Below, piece after piece: positions 51,048 through 60,150 of a stretch of 64,000 nt of DNA. The notes under the pieces are model-generated. The model saw only the letters and a list, made by a program, of their open reading frames with translations, made no database searches and was not told where the DNA came from. The number at the start of each line of letters is the position of its first letter. Within the stretch, counting starts at the first letter, position 1. Source of the DNA: Chitinophagales bacterium (GTDB taxonomy: Bacteria > Bacteroidota > Bacteroidia > Chitinophagales > Chitinophagaceae); the NCBI GenBank assembly GCA_021323755.1, contig JAJPKJ010000064.1, positions 1 to 64,000 on the forward strand, in the 5' to 3' direction. Both the position numbers and the translations under genes were made by a program.

Positions 51048-52697
51048 ATGAAGATAATAAAACCTTTTGCACGGCACCTTATTAAATACATAAACGGTTG
51101 GATATTTTGTGTGTGTTTGATGGCATGTCATTCTGCTGATCATCATGAAAAAAAAGTTTTTCATTATAATGAGCAAACCGGCATTGCCACGCTCGATCCG
51201 GCATTTGCAAAAAATCAATCGATCATGTGGGCTGTCCATCAGCTTTATAATACATTGGTCGAAACGGATAATGAGCTTCACATCATGCCGTCATTAGCGA
51301 AAAGCTGGGATGTTTCTGCCGACAGATTGGTGTATGTTTTTCATTTGCGCAGCGATGTTTTTTTTCATGATAATGATGCATTTCAAAATGGACGAGGTAG
51401 AAAATTGAACGCGCATGATGTTGTCTATAGCTTCAAAAGAATCATTGATAAAAAAACGGCAAGTAGCGGCGCATGGATATTTAATAACAGGATCGACTCT
51501 CTTATTCCCTTCAAGGCGATTGATGATTCAACCTTCCAATTAAAATTATCGAAGCCCTTTAACCCGGTGCTTGGATTGTTAAGCATGGAATATTGTTCCA
51601 TTGTTCCGCATGAAGTGGTAGATCTTTATGGAAAAGATTTTCGCAATCACCCTTGTGGAACCGGGCCTTTTGAATTCAAATCATGGGAAGAAGGTCAGGA
51701 TATGATCTTATTAAAAAATGAAAATTATTTTGAAAAAGATAGCAGGGGAAACAGGTTGCCCTATCTCGATGCGATCAAAATAACTTTCTACGATAATAAA
51801 GCCACGGAGTTTTTGTTATTTCAACAAGGCGAATTGGATTTTATCAATGATATCGATCCATCTTTTAAAGATGAAGTGCTGAATAAGAATGGAGATTTGA
51901 AAAAAGAGTGGCAGCGAAAAATAATCTTATCAAAACATCCGTATCTCAACACGGAGTACCTTGGGATTTTGGTTGACACGAGCAATGAGTTACTTAAAAA
52001 CTCTCCGTTACGATTACAGAAGATCCGTCAGGCCATTAATTGTGGATTTGATCGGAGAAAGATGATGATCTATTTACGAAATTCAATCGGCATTCCGGCC
52101 GAGAGCGGGTTTGTGCCGGCAGGTTTGCCATCATACGATTCATCTGCTGTAAGAGGCTATTATTTTAATGTGGACAAAGCGCGCAAACTATTGACTGAGG
52201 CGGGTTTTGCTGATGGAAGAAATCTACCGGAAATAAAACTGATGACAATTGATACTTATTCCGGTATCGCATCATTCATTGCCAAACAATTGGAAGAGAT
52301 CGGTATTAAAGTCCAGGTCGAAGTTGTACAAAAGAGTCTATTGCTGGAAGAGACTGCAAAATCGCAGGTATTATTTTTTCGCGGAAGCTGGATCGCTGAT
52401 TATCCCGACGCTGAGAATTATTTGAGTGTATTCTATTCAAAAAATCCCGCACCGCCAAATTACACGCGCTATAATAACCCTTTGTTCGATAAATTATATG
52501 AACAATCACTGATCGAAAAAAATGATTCTGCAAGAAATAAATTATATCAGCAAATGGATCAGATCATGATCAATGATGCGCCTGTTGTTCCATTATGGTA
52601 TGATGAAGTAATCCATTTGGTAAATCCATGGGTAAAGGGATTTGAACCCAATGGTTTGAATTTGCTTGAATTGCGGAAAACGAAAATAGAAAAATAA
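51048..52697 (+). CDS. Peptide-type ABC transporter substrate-binding lipoprotein (SBP_bac_5)
   Basis: 549 residues from the ATG at 51048; a longer start at 51036 is possible. The N-terminus ends in a lipobox-like LMACHS. The SBP_bac_5 fold is seen with TLDPAFAKNQSIMWAVHQLY, AKSWDVSADRLVYVFHLRSD, NAHDVVYSFKRIID and HPYLNTEYLGILVD. It would bind oligopeptides or similar solutes. No permease genes are seen nearby. It is divergent from the M1 peptidase, so peptide use may link them. Confidence 0.88.
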   Translation: MKIIKPFARHLIKYINGWIFCVCLMACHSADHHEKKVFHYNEQTGIATLDPAFAKNQSIMWAVHQLYNTLVETDNELHIMPSLAKSWDVSADRLVYVFHLRSDVFFHDNDAFQNGRGRKLNAHDVVYSFKRIIDKKTASSGAWIFNNRIDSLIPFKAIDDSTFQLKLSKPFNPVLGLLSMEYCSIVPHEVVDLYGKDFRNHPCGTGPFEFKSWEEGQDMILLKNENYFEKDSRGNRLPYLDAIKITFYDNKATEFLLFQQGELDFINDIDPSFKDEVLNKNGDLKKEWQRKIILSKHPYLNTEYLGILVDTSNELLKNSPLRLQKIRQAINCGFDRRKMMIYLRNSIGIPAESGFVPAGLPSYDSSAVRGYYFNVDKARKLLTEAGFADGRNLPEIKLMTIDTYSGIASFIAKQLEEIGIKVQVEVVQKSLLLEETAKSQVLFFRGSWIADYPDAENYLSVFYSKNPAPPNYTRYNNPLFDKLYEQSLIEKNDSARNKLYQQMDQIMINDAPVVPLWYDEVIHLVNPWVKGFEPNGLNLLELRKTKIEK

Positions 52698-52698
52698 A

Positions 52699-52726
52699 AG
52701 CGGGGCATAATATTTTACACCCCGCT
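52699..52726 (-). terminator. Terminator hairpin between convergent genes
   Basis: AGCGGGG and CCCCGCT form a 7-bp stem with a 14-base loop. The minus strand is followed by TTTTATTTTT, so it best serves the 52751 gene. Confidence 0.6.
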
Positions 52727-52750
52727 GTGCAAACGATCTAATCTATAAAA

Positions 52751-53056
52751 CTAAAACTTGTTTTTGTCTCCTTGCTTGTTCATCTGTGGAATCTTTCTTT
52801 CTGTTTTTCCCGAATCATCATCTTCATGTTTTCCGGGAGTTATTTCATTTTCATCTTTTTGATTCTTCCAGTTTTGATTTGAGCCCTGCTGTTGATCTTT
52901 ATTTTGCTTTTGTTGCGAACTACCTGATGGATGTTGATTCTGCTGATTCTTTTCCGTCATTGACTTTTGCTGACTCGATGAACCCGACTGATTATTCTGG
53001 TTCTTGTCTTTTTTTTCAGTTGCCTGATCTTTCTGCATATTCTCATTCTTTTGCAT
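52751..53056 (-). CDS. Low-complexity hydrophilic protein, 101 residues
   Basis: Almost entirely Q, N, K, S, D, E and G, with no hydrophobic core (SSSQQKSMTEKNQQNQHPSG, KHEDDDSGKTERKIP). It looks intrinsically disordered. Such proteins in Bacteroidota can be stress-related, but I cannot assign a family. A loose sigma-54-like site lies upstream at 53102-53116. Confidence 0.55.
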   Translation of the reverse strand: MQKNENMQKDQATEKKDKNQNNQSGSSSQQKSMTEKNQQNQHPSGSSQQKQNKDQQQGSNQNWKNQKDENEITPGKHEDDDSGKTERKIPQMNKQGDKNKF

Positions 53057-53101
53057 AATCTGAAATTTTAGTTGTTTGAAAATATTTTCAATAATAAAAT
53101 T

Positions 53102-53116
53102 TCAAAAATGATACCA
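53102..53116 (-). promoter_or_regulatory. Weak sigma-54-like site upstream of the disordered protein
   Basis: The minus strand reads TGGTATCATTTTTGA: TGG, A and TTG fit the consensus with correct spacing but four consensus bases differ. It is listed because of its position, about 35 bases before the expected leader. Confidence 0.2.
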
Positions 53117-53300
53117 GCGAATATTTAAAGGGGAAGACCGTTAACAACCCTTAAATAAAAAAATGTTAAGTGGCTCATCGTACCCAATGAGTAGATAATT
53201 TTCTACGTGGGAAATCTTAAGGGATAGCTTGCGGTCCGATGTCGGAATTCAGAACGAAGAGTTTGTCTCAGCTTCTCTTACCGACTCCGGGTTTGAAGTG

Positions 53301-54719
53301 TTATGGAAATATTCCTAACTCTGCATAGCTCGTTCCTACTTTATTAATTGCCACGACATAGGCGGCTGTGCGCATATCTGGAATTTCCGTATTTGCTTTC
53401 CAGCAATCCATTATTTCTTTAGTTGCTGCGCTCATCGTTTCTTCCAACCCACTGTACACTAAATCCACTTCATCAGCGCCATGCATAATAAATTCTTTTT
53501 CTTTCTTTTCAATTTTTTTTCCAGTCAGCTCTTCAATTTGACTGATTATGTGCATGTTCATGTTTTCTGTGAAACGTTTTTCCATTCTTCCGTAACGAAC
53601 ATGACTCAAATTTTTCAGCCATTCAAAATAGGAAACCGTGACGCCTCCGGCATTTAAGTACATATCAGGGACAACCAAAACACCTTTTTGAATGAATACT
53701 TCGTCTGCATCCGGGGTGAGCGGACCATTTGCCGCTTCCCCGATTATTTTTGCTTTAACACGTGGAGCATTTTCTCCATTAATAACATTTTCTAAAGCTG
53801 CAGGAATCAGAATATCACAATCCAATTCCAGTGCATCGCCGGAGTGTGCAATATTAGTTGCTCCCGGAAAATTTAAAATCGATCCTGTTTTTTTTCTGTG
53901 TTGAAAAACTTCTTCTTCATTTAATCCATCAGAATTCATTATCGCGCCTTCATATTCTGCAAGTGCAATAACTTTAGCGCCACCTTCCCGGAAAAATTTT
54001 GCGGCATGGTAACCTACATTTCCTAATCCCTGCACAACAACTCTTTTTCCCTTAACGCCGGGTGATAATTTCAATTTATCCATTACGTCTTTCATGCTGC
54101 AGACTTCGCGGATGCCGTAAAAAACACCTAGTCCTGTAGCTTCGCGGCGACCACGAACACCACCTTGTGAAACTGGTTTTCCCGTTACACAACCCATCGC
54201 GTCAATTTCTCCCGGACGCATGCTCATGTAGGTGTCGAGTATCCATGCCATTTCTCTTTCACCGGTACCATAATCTGGTGCGGGCACATCAGTTCCTGGT
54301 CCGATAAAATTTTTCTTTATTAATTCAGAAGTATAGCGACGCGTGATTTTCTCTAATTCATATGGAGTATATTTTTTTGGATCGATGCTGATTCCTCCCT
54401 TAGCTCCGCCGAATGGAACATTAACGATAGCGCATTTGTAAGTCATTAAGGCGGCCAAGGCCATCACTTCATCCAGGTTTACAGAAAGTGAAAAGCGAAT
54501 ACCGCCTTTACTTGGAGATTTGTGCTGGGAATGTTGAACACGATATGCTTTTATAACTTCTATCTTATCACCGATCTTAACGGGGAAGAACATGCGGTAA
54601 ACAGAATTACATTGCTTGATCTGTTCGAGTAGGCCTGAATCCCAGTTGGTGAATTTTGCTGCTTTATCAAAACTTTTTTCAACAGCTTCAAAAAATTTGT
54701 ATTCGGTTGGTGCTGCCAT
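53301..54719 (-). CDS. gdhA: Glutamate dehydrogenase (Glu/Leu/Phe/Val family)
   Basis: 472 residues. The substrate-binding Lys block is [20 protein letters not shown], with [20 protein letters not shown] and the NAD(P)-binding [17 protein letters not shown]. It interconverts glutamate and 2-oxoglutarate plus ammonium. It is the last gene on the strand, after the ccm genes, 75 bp below ccmD. Confidence 0.9.
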   Translation of the reverse strand: MAAPTEYKFFEAVEKSFDKAAKFTNWDSGLLEQIKQCNSVYRMFFPVKIGDKIEVIKAYRVQHSQHKSPSKGGIRFSLSVNLDEVMALAALMTYKCAIVNVPFGGAKGGISIDPKKYTPYELEKITRRYTSELIKKNFIGPGTDVPAPDYGTGEREMAWILDTYMSMRPGEIDAMGCVTGKPVSQGGVRGRREATGLGVFYGIREVCSMKDVMDKLKLSPGVKGKRVVVQGLGNVGYHAAKFFREGGAKVIALAEYEGAIMNSDGLNEEEVFQHRKKTGSILNFPGATNIAHSGDALELDCDILIPAALENVINGENAPRVKAKIIGEAANGPLTPDADEVFIQKGVLVVPDMYLNAGGVTVSYFEWLKNLSHVRYGRMEKRFTENMNMHIISQIEELTGKKIEKKEKEFIMHGADEVDLVYSGLEETMSAATKEIMDCWKANTEIPDMRTAAYVVAINKVGTSYAELGIFP

Positions 54720-54794
54720 AAAATATTTATTGGTTAATGATTTTATTTTAATGAAGTCCGGTTTCAGCAGTCATAAGCAACTTCCTGCCTCAGA

Positions 54795-55019
54795 CTATTT
54801 TTCCATTTTGGTTATTTTCCTGTCCAGTCTCGCAACATACAAGATCAATCCTGCCAAAATGGTCACCAGAACAGCAATTACAACATAAATTTTTCCATCC
54901 GCGCGTAAAGCATCTGCCATCTCTGGTTTTTTATTTGCAGTACTGTCTTGTGCAAATGCAGTGATGCACATCAATAAACTTATAACGGTGATCAGTACAC
55001 TAAAAATTCTTTTCTGCAT
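54795..55019 (-). CDS. ccmD: CcmD-like small membrane protein
   Basis: 74 residues: a signal-like N-terminus, then one membrane helix (YVVIAVLVTILAGLILYVAR) with a basic tail (LDRKITKMEK). It overlaps the ccmC 3' end by 20 bp, as ccmD often does. It links CcmC-CcmE in haem delivery; the family is short and variable, so the call rests on context. Confidence 0.7.
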   Translation of the reverse strand: MQKRIFSVLITVISLLMCITAFAQDSTANKKPEMADALRADGKIYVVIAVLVTILAGLILYVARLDRKITKMEK

Positions 55020-55683
55020 TTTGTAATTTTTTTTCTGATAATAATTGTAGGCGTATACGCAAAGTGGTTATCCAAGTTCCTAATAAGGTCCAGCCCGGAA
55101 TAGCCCCGAACCAAAATATGACGCGCATTCGACTGTCAATATCACCTGTATTCAACGCAGGATTACCCATGCCACCGGGATGCAGACTTTCCACTAATCT
55201 TGGAATGATCCAGATCGTGGGAAACAACATGGCAAAGGCAAATATGTTGTACACCGCACCAATGCGCGAGCGTTTATCAATATCGGTAATGGAATTGCGC
55301 AATACGAAATAAGCGAGATAAATAAGCAAGGCAATGGCTGCACCAATTTGCTTCGGATCATTGCTCCAGAACGCTCCCCAGGTATACCTCGCCCAGATAG
55401 CGCCGGTGGTTAATCCCAATGCGCCAAAAACGATTCCGGCTTTTGCATATTCAACAGCATAAATATCGAAACCGATATTGTTGGTACGAAGATATTTGAT
55501 GGAATAAACAACGGAGATAATGAAGAATATCATCATGCTGAACCACATGGCAACATGAAAATAGAGGTTGCGGATGGTTTCGTTGAGGATGGGTTTTACA
55601 GGAACTCCGCCCAAAAACCCTGCGATAAAGGTGTAGAGTAAAAAGATCACGCACAATATTTTCCACCATGTACTACGAAGCAT
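55000..55683 (-). CDS. ccmC: Haem exporter subunit CcmC-like (cytochrome c maturation)
   Basis: 227 residues, six membrane helices. The WGAFWSNDPKQ segment stands where the tryptophan-rich WWD haem-handling motif lies, in a Bacteroidota-type form, and helix IALLIYLAYFVLRNSI follows. With CcmB and CcmD it delivers haem for cytochrome c assembly. A TATTTTTG promoter element lies at 55766-55773. Confidence 0.88.
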   Translation of the reverse strand: MLRSTWWKILCVIFLLYTFIAGFLGGVPVKPILNETIRNLYFHVAMWFSMMIFFIISVVYSIKYLRTNNIGFDIYAVEYAKAGIVFGALGLTTGAIWARYTWGAFWSNDPKQIGAAIALLIYLAYFVLRNSITDIDKRSRIGAVYNIFAFAMLFPTIWIIPRLVESLHPGGMGNPALNTGDIDSRMRVIFWFGAIPGWTLLGTWITTLRIRLQLLSEKKLQNAEKNF

Positions 55684-55994
55684 AAAGTATTCTTGGTGGT
55701 GGTCATGATGAACCGGGAAATAGCAAGCAAACCATTACTGCGATTGACCACCGGAATTTGGAACGCAAAAATAGGGTAAAGCGTATCAATTTAATTACAA
55801 TTCCATAAAAAAACTTACGAGTGTTAGTTTTGGCAAAGGTGGATAATCTGAGAAAATGGTAAGGTAAAATGGGTTCTTGAGAAAAAACGGATTGTCACAA
55901 CAAAATCAAAATCATGAACATTCTTACATCTAAATAGTCTTTTATTTTCCTCTTCTTGCAATCACTGGTTGATAGATTAATTTATTTTATTCAT
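55684..55994. other. Intergenic stretch upstream of ccmC
   Basis: It holds the TATTTTTG promoter element and otherwise nothing I can support. Confidence 0.5.
55766..55773 (-). promoter_or_regulatory. -7 promoter element (TATTTTTG) of the ccmC genes
   Basis: An exact TAnnTTTG match on the minus strand, 83 bases before the ccmC ATG. Confidence 0.4.
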
Positions 55995-56324
55995 TCATTG
56001 CCATTTGGATGAATAAATGATACCCTCTGAATCTAAGCAGAAGATCTTTACACTGATATGGGGATTGGATTTTTGAGCGACCACATGCAGATAACCATCA
56101 GGTCCAGTATATGACTGACCCGGTGTTCCTGAAACTAAAGTATCAATATAAATTAATACTAATCCATTTTTTCCATCAGTATTTATTTTTGACGGATAGC
56201 CGTAATGTTGAAGAAGTTCATCCTTCGTCTTTCCGATCCATACCTTCATTATTTTACTTCTGCTTTTACAATTAATAAAAAAGAAGAATATTATTAACAA
56301 TGATAATGAAATCAGCTTTTTCAC
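55995..56324 (-). CDS. BamE-like small lipoprotein, 109 residues
   Basis: Signal MKKLISLSLLIIFFFFINCK ends in a lipobox Cys19. WIGKTKDELLQHYGYPSKIN resembles the BamE/SmpA pattern (W-x-G-x-x-x-D-x-L-x-x-x-x-G-x-P). A beta strand ends the protein. Between ccmB and ccmC, but no link to cytochrome maturation is shown. Confidence 0.55.
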   Translation of the reverse strand: MKKLISLSLLIIFFFFINCKSRSKIMKVWIGKTKDELLQHYGYPSKINTDGKNGLVLIYIDTLVSGTPGQSYTGPDGYLHVVAQKSNPHISVKIFCLDSEGIIYSSKWQ

Positions 56325-56391
56325 GTGACATAAAATTTACATCATCAAATACCTGCAAGTTTTATTTAGATCTCTCAACAAAATTATTCTT

Positions 56392-57108
56392 TTAATCTTT
56401 CCACAAAAAAGGAAAAAGAATGATTGCCAGCACAACAATCATCACATCAAAAGAGGCGAGTAATAAAATAATAAAAGTCAGTCCGCTTTGGAGGACACTT
56501 GAAAATGCAATGCTTGATAATTTGATCAATAATAATAATTGCGGAATGATCAATGGAAACCCCATGATGGCCATTAATGCTGCGCTCTGTTGAGCGCGCG
56601 CTGCAATGGCTGCTAGAAATGTAAAGACCAAACTTAAACTTATGCCTCCAAAACAACTGATCAATACAAATGTAAACGGACTTTCCAAAGGACTTCCCAA
56701 TAATAATTGAAAGAGTAAAAAGCTCAGCAAGCTCATCACGATCATCAATGCGCTATTGAACAAGAGTTTGGCAATAATAAACTGCCTTGCGCCGGCAATG
56801 GAGTAAAAATACAATAGTCGCCCTCGGCTTTCCTGTAAAAAGCTTTTTGCCACAGCATTAATGCAAATGAATAATTGTATCATCCAGAAAAGCGCTTTCC
56901 ATATGGTTTCTTCCGGCTGTCCCATCACCATATACAAAACAAAAATGGTTGAAGCAACATACAACAGTACACCATAAAAAGAATACTGCTGGCGGATCTC
57001 CAGTAATATGTCTTTTTTAAAAAGAGTGAAAATATGTTTCAGCTGTCCTGGAATAAAAAAGATTTGTGCAAAAATAGTGTATGCCCATCTTATATTTGGA
57101 TAAGCCAA
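56392..57108 (-). CDS. ccmB: Haem exporter CcmB-like membrane subunit
   Basis: 238 residues with six membrane helices. FKKDILLEIRQQYSFYGVLL is the N-terminal CcmB motif; SFLQESRGRLLYFYSIAGAR is the conserved loop. It acts with CcmA and CcmC in cytochrome c maturation. No ccmA gene is visible here. Confidence 0.88.
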   Translation of the reverse strand: MAYPNIRWAYTIFAQIFFIPGQLKHIFTLFKKDILLEIRQQYSFYGVLLYVASTIFVLYMVMGQPEETIWKALFWMIQLFICINAVAKSFLQESRGRLLYFYSIAGARQFIIAKLLFNSALMIVMSLLSFLLFQLLLGSPLESPFTFVLISCFGGISLSLVFTFLAAIAARAQQSAALMAIMGFPLIIPQLLLLIKLSSIAFSSVLQSGLTFIILLLASFDVMIVVLAIILFPFLWKD

Positions 57109-57286
57109 AAATTAATGAAATGAGATCATTTCCTTATCTATTCTGTATGGGCCCCACCTTTAGAGAAAAAACCGGGTCTGGGAGGGTCAGCAATACTATT
57201 CTTCTGAATAAAGCCCTTCTTGAACCCATTTTTTCAAATTTTAACAACTTCAATGCAGCCGGGCAACCGCCAGGTCTTCAAATTAT

Positions 57287-57862
57287 TCACGCTTCTTCTC
57301 CTTTGTAATAGCAATTCCTGCATCTGGGTTCGTAAATATTTTTTTCTCCTAAAACGATCTGTGATCCATTATCGGTTTTGCGGTAAGAATAATTGGCGAT
57401 GTTCCCGCATTTTACACAAATGGCGTGCAATTTGGTAATGTAATCTGCTTTGGCGAGAAGATTAGGAATTTGTCCAAACGGTTTGCAGGTATAGTCCATA
57501 TCCAAACCTGCAACGATTACGCGAATCCCGCCTAATGCAAGCTGGTCGCAAACATCAGGCAGATCGCTGTCGAAAAACTGTGCTTCATCAATGCCAATCA
57601 CATCGGCATTTTTCCCAAGCGCCAATATGATCTTTGAATCTGCAATAGGAGTGGAGACGATCGCATTCTCGTCATGCGACACAATATTTTTCTCATGGTA
57701 ACGTATGTCCATATCCGGCTTGAATATTTCAACATTAAGGCTGGCAATTTTTGCACGTTTCAGCCTGCGGATCAGCTCTTCCGTTTTGCCGGAAAACATG
57801 GAGCCGCAAATGACCTCGATCCATCCGCGCCGCTCGTTTTTTATATTTGGTTCAATAAACAT
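57287..57862 (-). CDS. tdk: Thymidine kinase, type II
   Basis: 191 residues. Walker A GSMFSGKT (20-27), the catalytic GIDEAQFFD segment and the C-terminal zinc Cys pairs (CVKC and CRNC) are present. It phosphorylates thymidine in the pyrimidine salvage pathway. Length and motifs are canonical. Confidence 0.95.
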   Translation of the reverse strand: MFIEPNIKNERRGWIEVICGSMFSGKTEELIRRLKRAKIASLNVEIFKPDMDIRYHEKNIVSHDENAIVSTPIADSKIILALGKNADVIGIDEAQFFDSDLPDVCDQLALGGIRVIVAGLDMDYTCKPFGQIPNLLAKADYITKLHAICVKCGNIANYSYRKTDNGSQIVLGEKNIYEPRCRNCYYKGEEA

Positions 57863-57925
57863 AGAGCTTGAGAAATTGTTATAATTTTATGATCCTTATT
57901 ATTTAATAAAAGCTTGTTGTAAATC

Positions 57926-58600
57926 ATGGAACGATTGCAGGAATTAATCAGCAAATTAAAGGAACAATTTGAAGAAAATGCTCCGGCATCTCAATTGCTT
58001 TTAACAACTCAGTTAATTCAGAGCGAATTATTTGCAATGAACCAGCAACCGGCTTCAAGGCTGGGCACCGCCAAAGTAGCTGTGGTAATGCCCACATCAA
58101 TGAAGATAAATATCACCGAAAATGTGACCGCGGCGAAGCATGAACCTGTGAAAGAAATAAAGGAAGAGAGACCAAAAACCGTGGTACAACCTGTAAACCA
58201 GCCGGATGATCATTGGGCCTATAATAAAATGGCTGATGTACCAACGCTTGCACAACATCGTCCTCCCAAAGAACTTAATGATTCCATTGGTAGCGACCAT
58301 GTTTCTCTAAATGAAAAATTGAAAGCCGATACAAAAGAATTGGCATCATCTCTAAAGCATAGTCCTGTTCAGGATTTAAAAAGAGCGATTGGCATTAATG
58401 ACCGTTATTTATTTATCAGCGAATTATTTCGTGGAGATGAAGCCGTCTATGAAAGAAGTATTAAGACCATCAACAATTTTGGAGTTTTATCGGAAGCTGA
58501 ATATTGGATGGAAAGAGAATTAAAAGTGAAATTGGGATGGGACAATAATAAAAATATCACCCAACATTTTTATGATGTCGTTAAAAGACGATTTGCCTGA
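57926..58600 (+). CDS. Conserved hypothetical protein, 224 residues
   Basis: A charged N-terminal helix (MERLQELISKLKEQFEENAP), a variable central linker, and a C-terminal domain (DLKRAIGINDRYLFISELFR, then SEAEYWMERELKVKLGWDNN). No signal peptide. I have no family name. Its end overlaps the convergent Kdo transferase gene by 31 bp. Confidence 0.6.
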   Translation: MERLQELISKLKEQFEENAPASQLLLTTQLIQSELFAMNQQPASRLGTAKVAVVMPTSMKINITENVTAAKHEPVKEIKEERPKTVVQPVNQPDDHWAYNKMADVPTLAQHRPPKELNDSIGSDHVSLNEKLKADTKELASSLKHSPVQDLKRAIGINDRYLFISELFRGDEAVYERSIKTINNFGVLSEAEYWMERELKVKLGWDNNKNITQHFYDVVKRRFA

Positions 58601-59862
58601 ATATACTGCATTATTTTTTCTGTAGCCCCTCGCTTTGAATACACATAATCTTTTGCCGCTTTACAGGTTTGATAATATTCTTCCGGATCAGTTAGCAAAC
58701 GATCAAAGGCCGATTCAACTTCCAGCGCGCTATCAACAACAATTCCGCCGCCACAATCTGCAAGCTCAATCGCTTCAATATATTTTTCGATCACTGGCCC
58801 ATAAACTACGGGTTTGCCATATACTGCGGCCTCAAGTACATTATGAATGCCATCATCACCAAATCCGCCACCAACATAGGTAATGGTAGCATATTTGTAT
58901 AATCGCGAAAGCATACCAATGTTATCAATGATCAAAACGTTTGCGTCATTTTTCATCAGCCATTTACTATCAGTCATATTTTTTTCAAGCACGGAATAAC
59001 GAATGCTTCTTCTGAATAAAGATTCAACTTCTCTCAAACGTTCTTCATTTATTTCATGCGGCGCGATAATAAAATTTATTTCAGCATGTGCATTGGCATA
59101 ATGATCCAGTTCTTCCTCATCTTCTTCCCAAGTACTTCCGGCTATAATAACCGGGTTATTTTTATTGATGAAATTTTCAATTACAGGGAATGAGGTTTCT
59201 TTTTGAGCGATCTCAATTACCCGATCAAATCTTGTGTCATTACTGATGGTTATGTTCTCCGAAATCCCGATCATTGATAATATTTTTTTTGAGTCTTCCG
59301 TCTGAAGAAAAAAATGGGAAAAGGAATGCATCATCTTTCGATGCAAACTCCCATACCATTTCAAAAAAACATAATCAGGATAAAAAACGGCAGACACGAG
59401 TAAAACGGGGATATCTCTTGTTCTTAATACATCCAGATAATAATACCAATATTCATATTTGATCCATAACACCAGCTTTGGATTGATAAGATCAATAAAT
59501 TGCTTGGCGTTTCTTCTTGAATCTGCAGGCAGATAAGTAATATAATCTGCGCCGGTATAATTTTTCATTACTTCATATCCTGAGGGAGAAAAAAAGCTGA
59601 TCACAATCTTTGCATTTGGATAGCAAGCTCTTATTTTTTCCAGGACCGGTCTTCCCTGTTCAAATTCGCCAAGCGAAGCGGCATGCATCCAAACGACTTC
59701 ATTGTTACCGGGAATAAATGAAGAACGCAATTTATCAAAGACATTCTTTCTTCCTTTAAGCAATAGTTTAGCCTTAACATTCCATGGCGAAATAATGTGG
59801 GCGCCCGCGCTATATAGCAACAGAAAAATATTATAAAAGAAAATTCCCAAATTGAACATCAT
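58570..59862 (-). CDS. waaA: 3-deoxy-D-manno-octulosonic acid transferase
   Basis: 430 residues from the ATG at 59862 (59859 is also an ATG). An earlier ATG at 59883 would place the TACATTTG promoter element (59869-59876) inside the coding region. One N-terminal membrane anchor (FFYNIFLLLYSAGAHII) is followed by the GT-B Kdo-transferase layout: WMHAASLGEFEQGRPVLEKI, IKYEYWYYYLD and ITYVGGGFGDDGIHNVLEAA. It transfers Kdo from CMP-Kdo to lipid A precursor in lipopolysaccharide core synthesis. Confidence 0.9.
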   Translation of the reverse strand: MMFNLGIFFYNIFLLLYSAGAHIISPWNVKAKLLLKGRKNVFDKLRSSFIPGNNEVVWMHAASLGEFEQGRPVLEKIRACYPNAKIVISFFSPSGYEVMKNYTGADYITYLPADSRRNAKQFIDLINPKLVLWIKYEYWYYYLDVLRTRDIPVLLVSAVFYPDYVFLKWYGSLHRKMMHSFSHFFLQTEDSKKILSMIGISENITISNDTRFDRVIEIAQKETSFPVIENFINKNNPVIIAGSTWEEDEEELDHYANAHAEINFIIAPHEINEERLREVESLFRRSIRYSVLEKNMTDSKWLMKNDANVLIIDNIGMLSRLYKYATITYVGGGFGDDGIHNVLEAAVYGKPVVYGPVIEKYIEAIELADCGGGIVVDSALEVESAFDRLLTDPEEYYQTCKAAKDYVYSKRGATEKIMQYIQANRLLTTS

Positions 59863-59868
59863 TAGGGG

Positions 59869-59876
59869 CAAATGTA
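59869..59876 (-). promoter_or_regulatory. -7 promoter element (TACATTTG) of waaA
   Basis: An exact TAnnTTTG match on the minus strand, ending 7 bases before the ATG at 59862. Confidence 0.45.
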
Positions 59877-60150
59877 AATCCAATATTTTAAGTTAGCATT
59901 AATGTACCATTTTGCCGTTGTGCAAACCGTATTTTTGATTTAGGTTTGTGCCGCAAAAAAACGCGCTTTTATTGAAAAATGTTTCCGGAATTGCGGTTTT
60001 TTAGAATCACCCTTTTTGCTCAAACGCATTGCTTTTGAAAGGATTAATTCAAATGGTTGCAATATTTCTGAATAGTTAAGCGTTAGGTTATTTAGTAATT
60101 GAAAAACACCTGAAACTGGCTTAGAAAAAGCTTAATCTTAAACCATTAGT

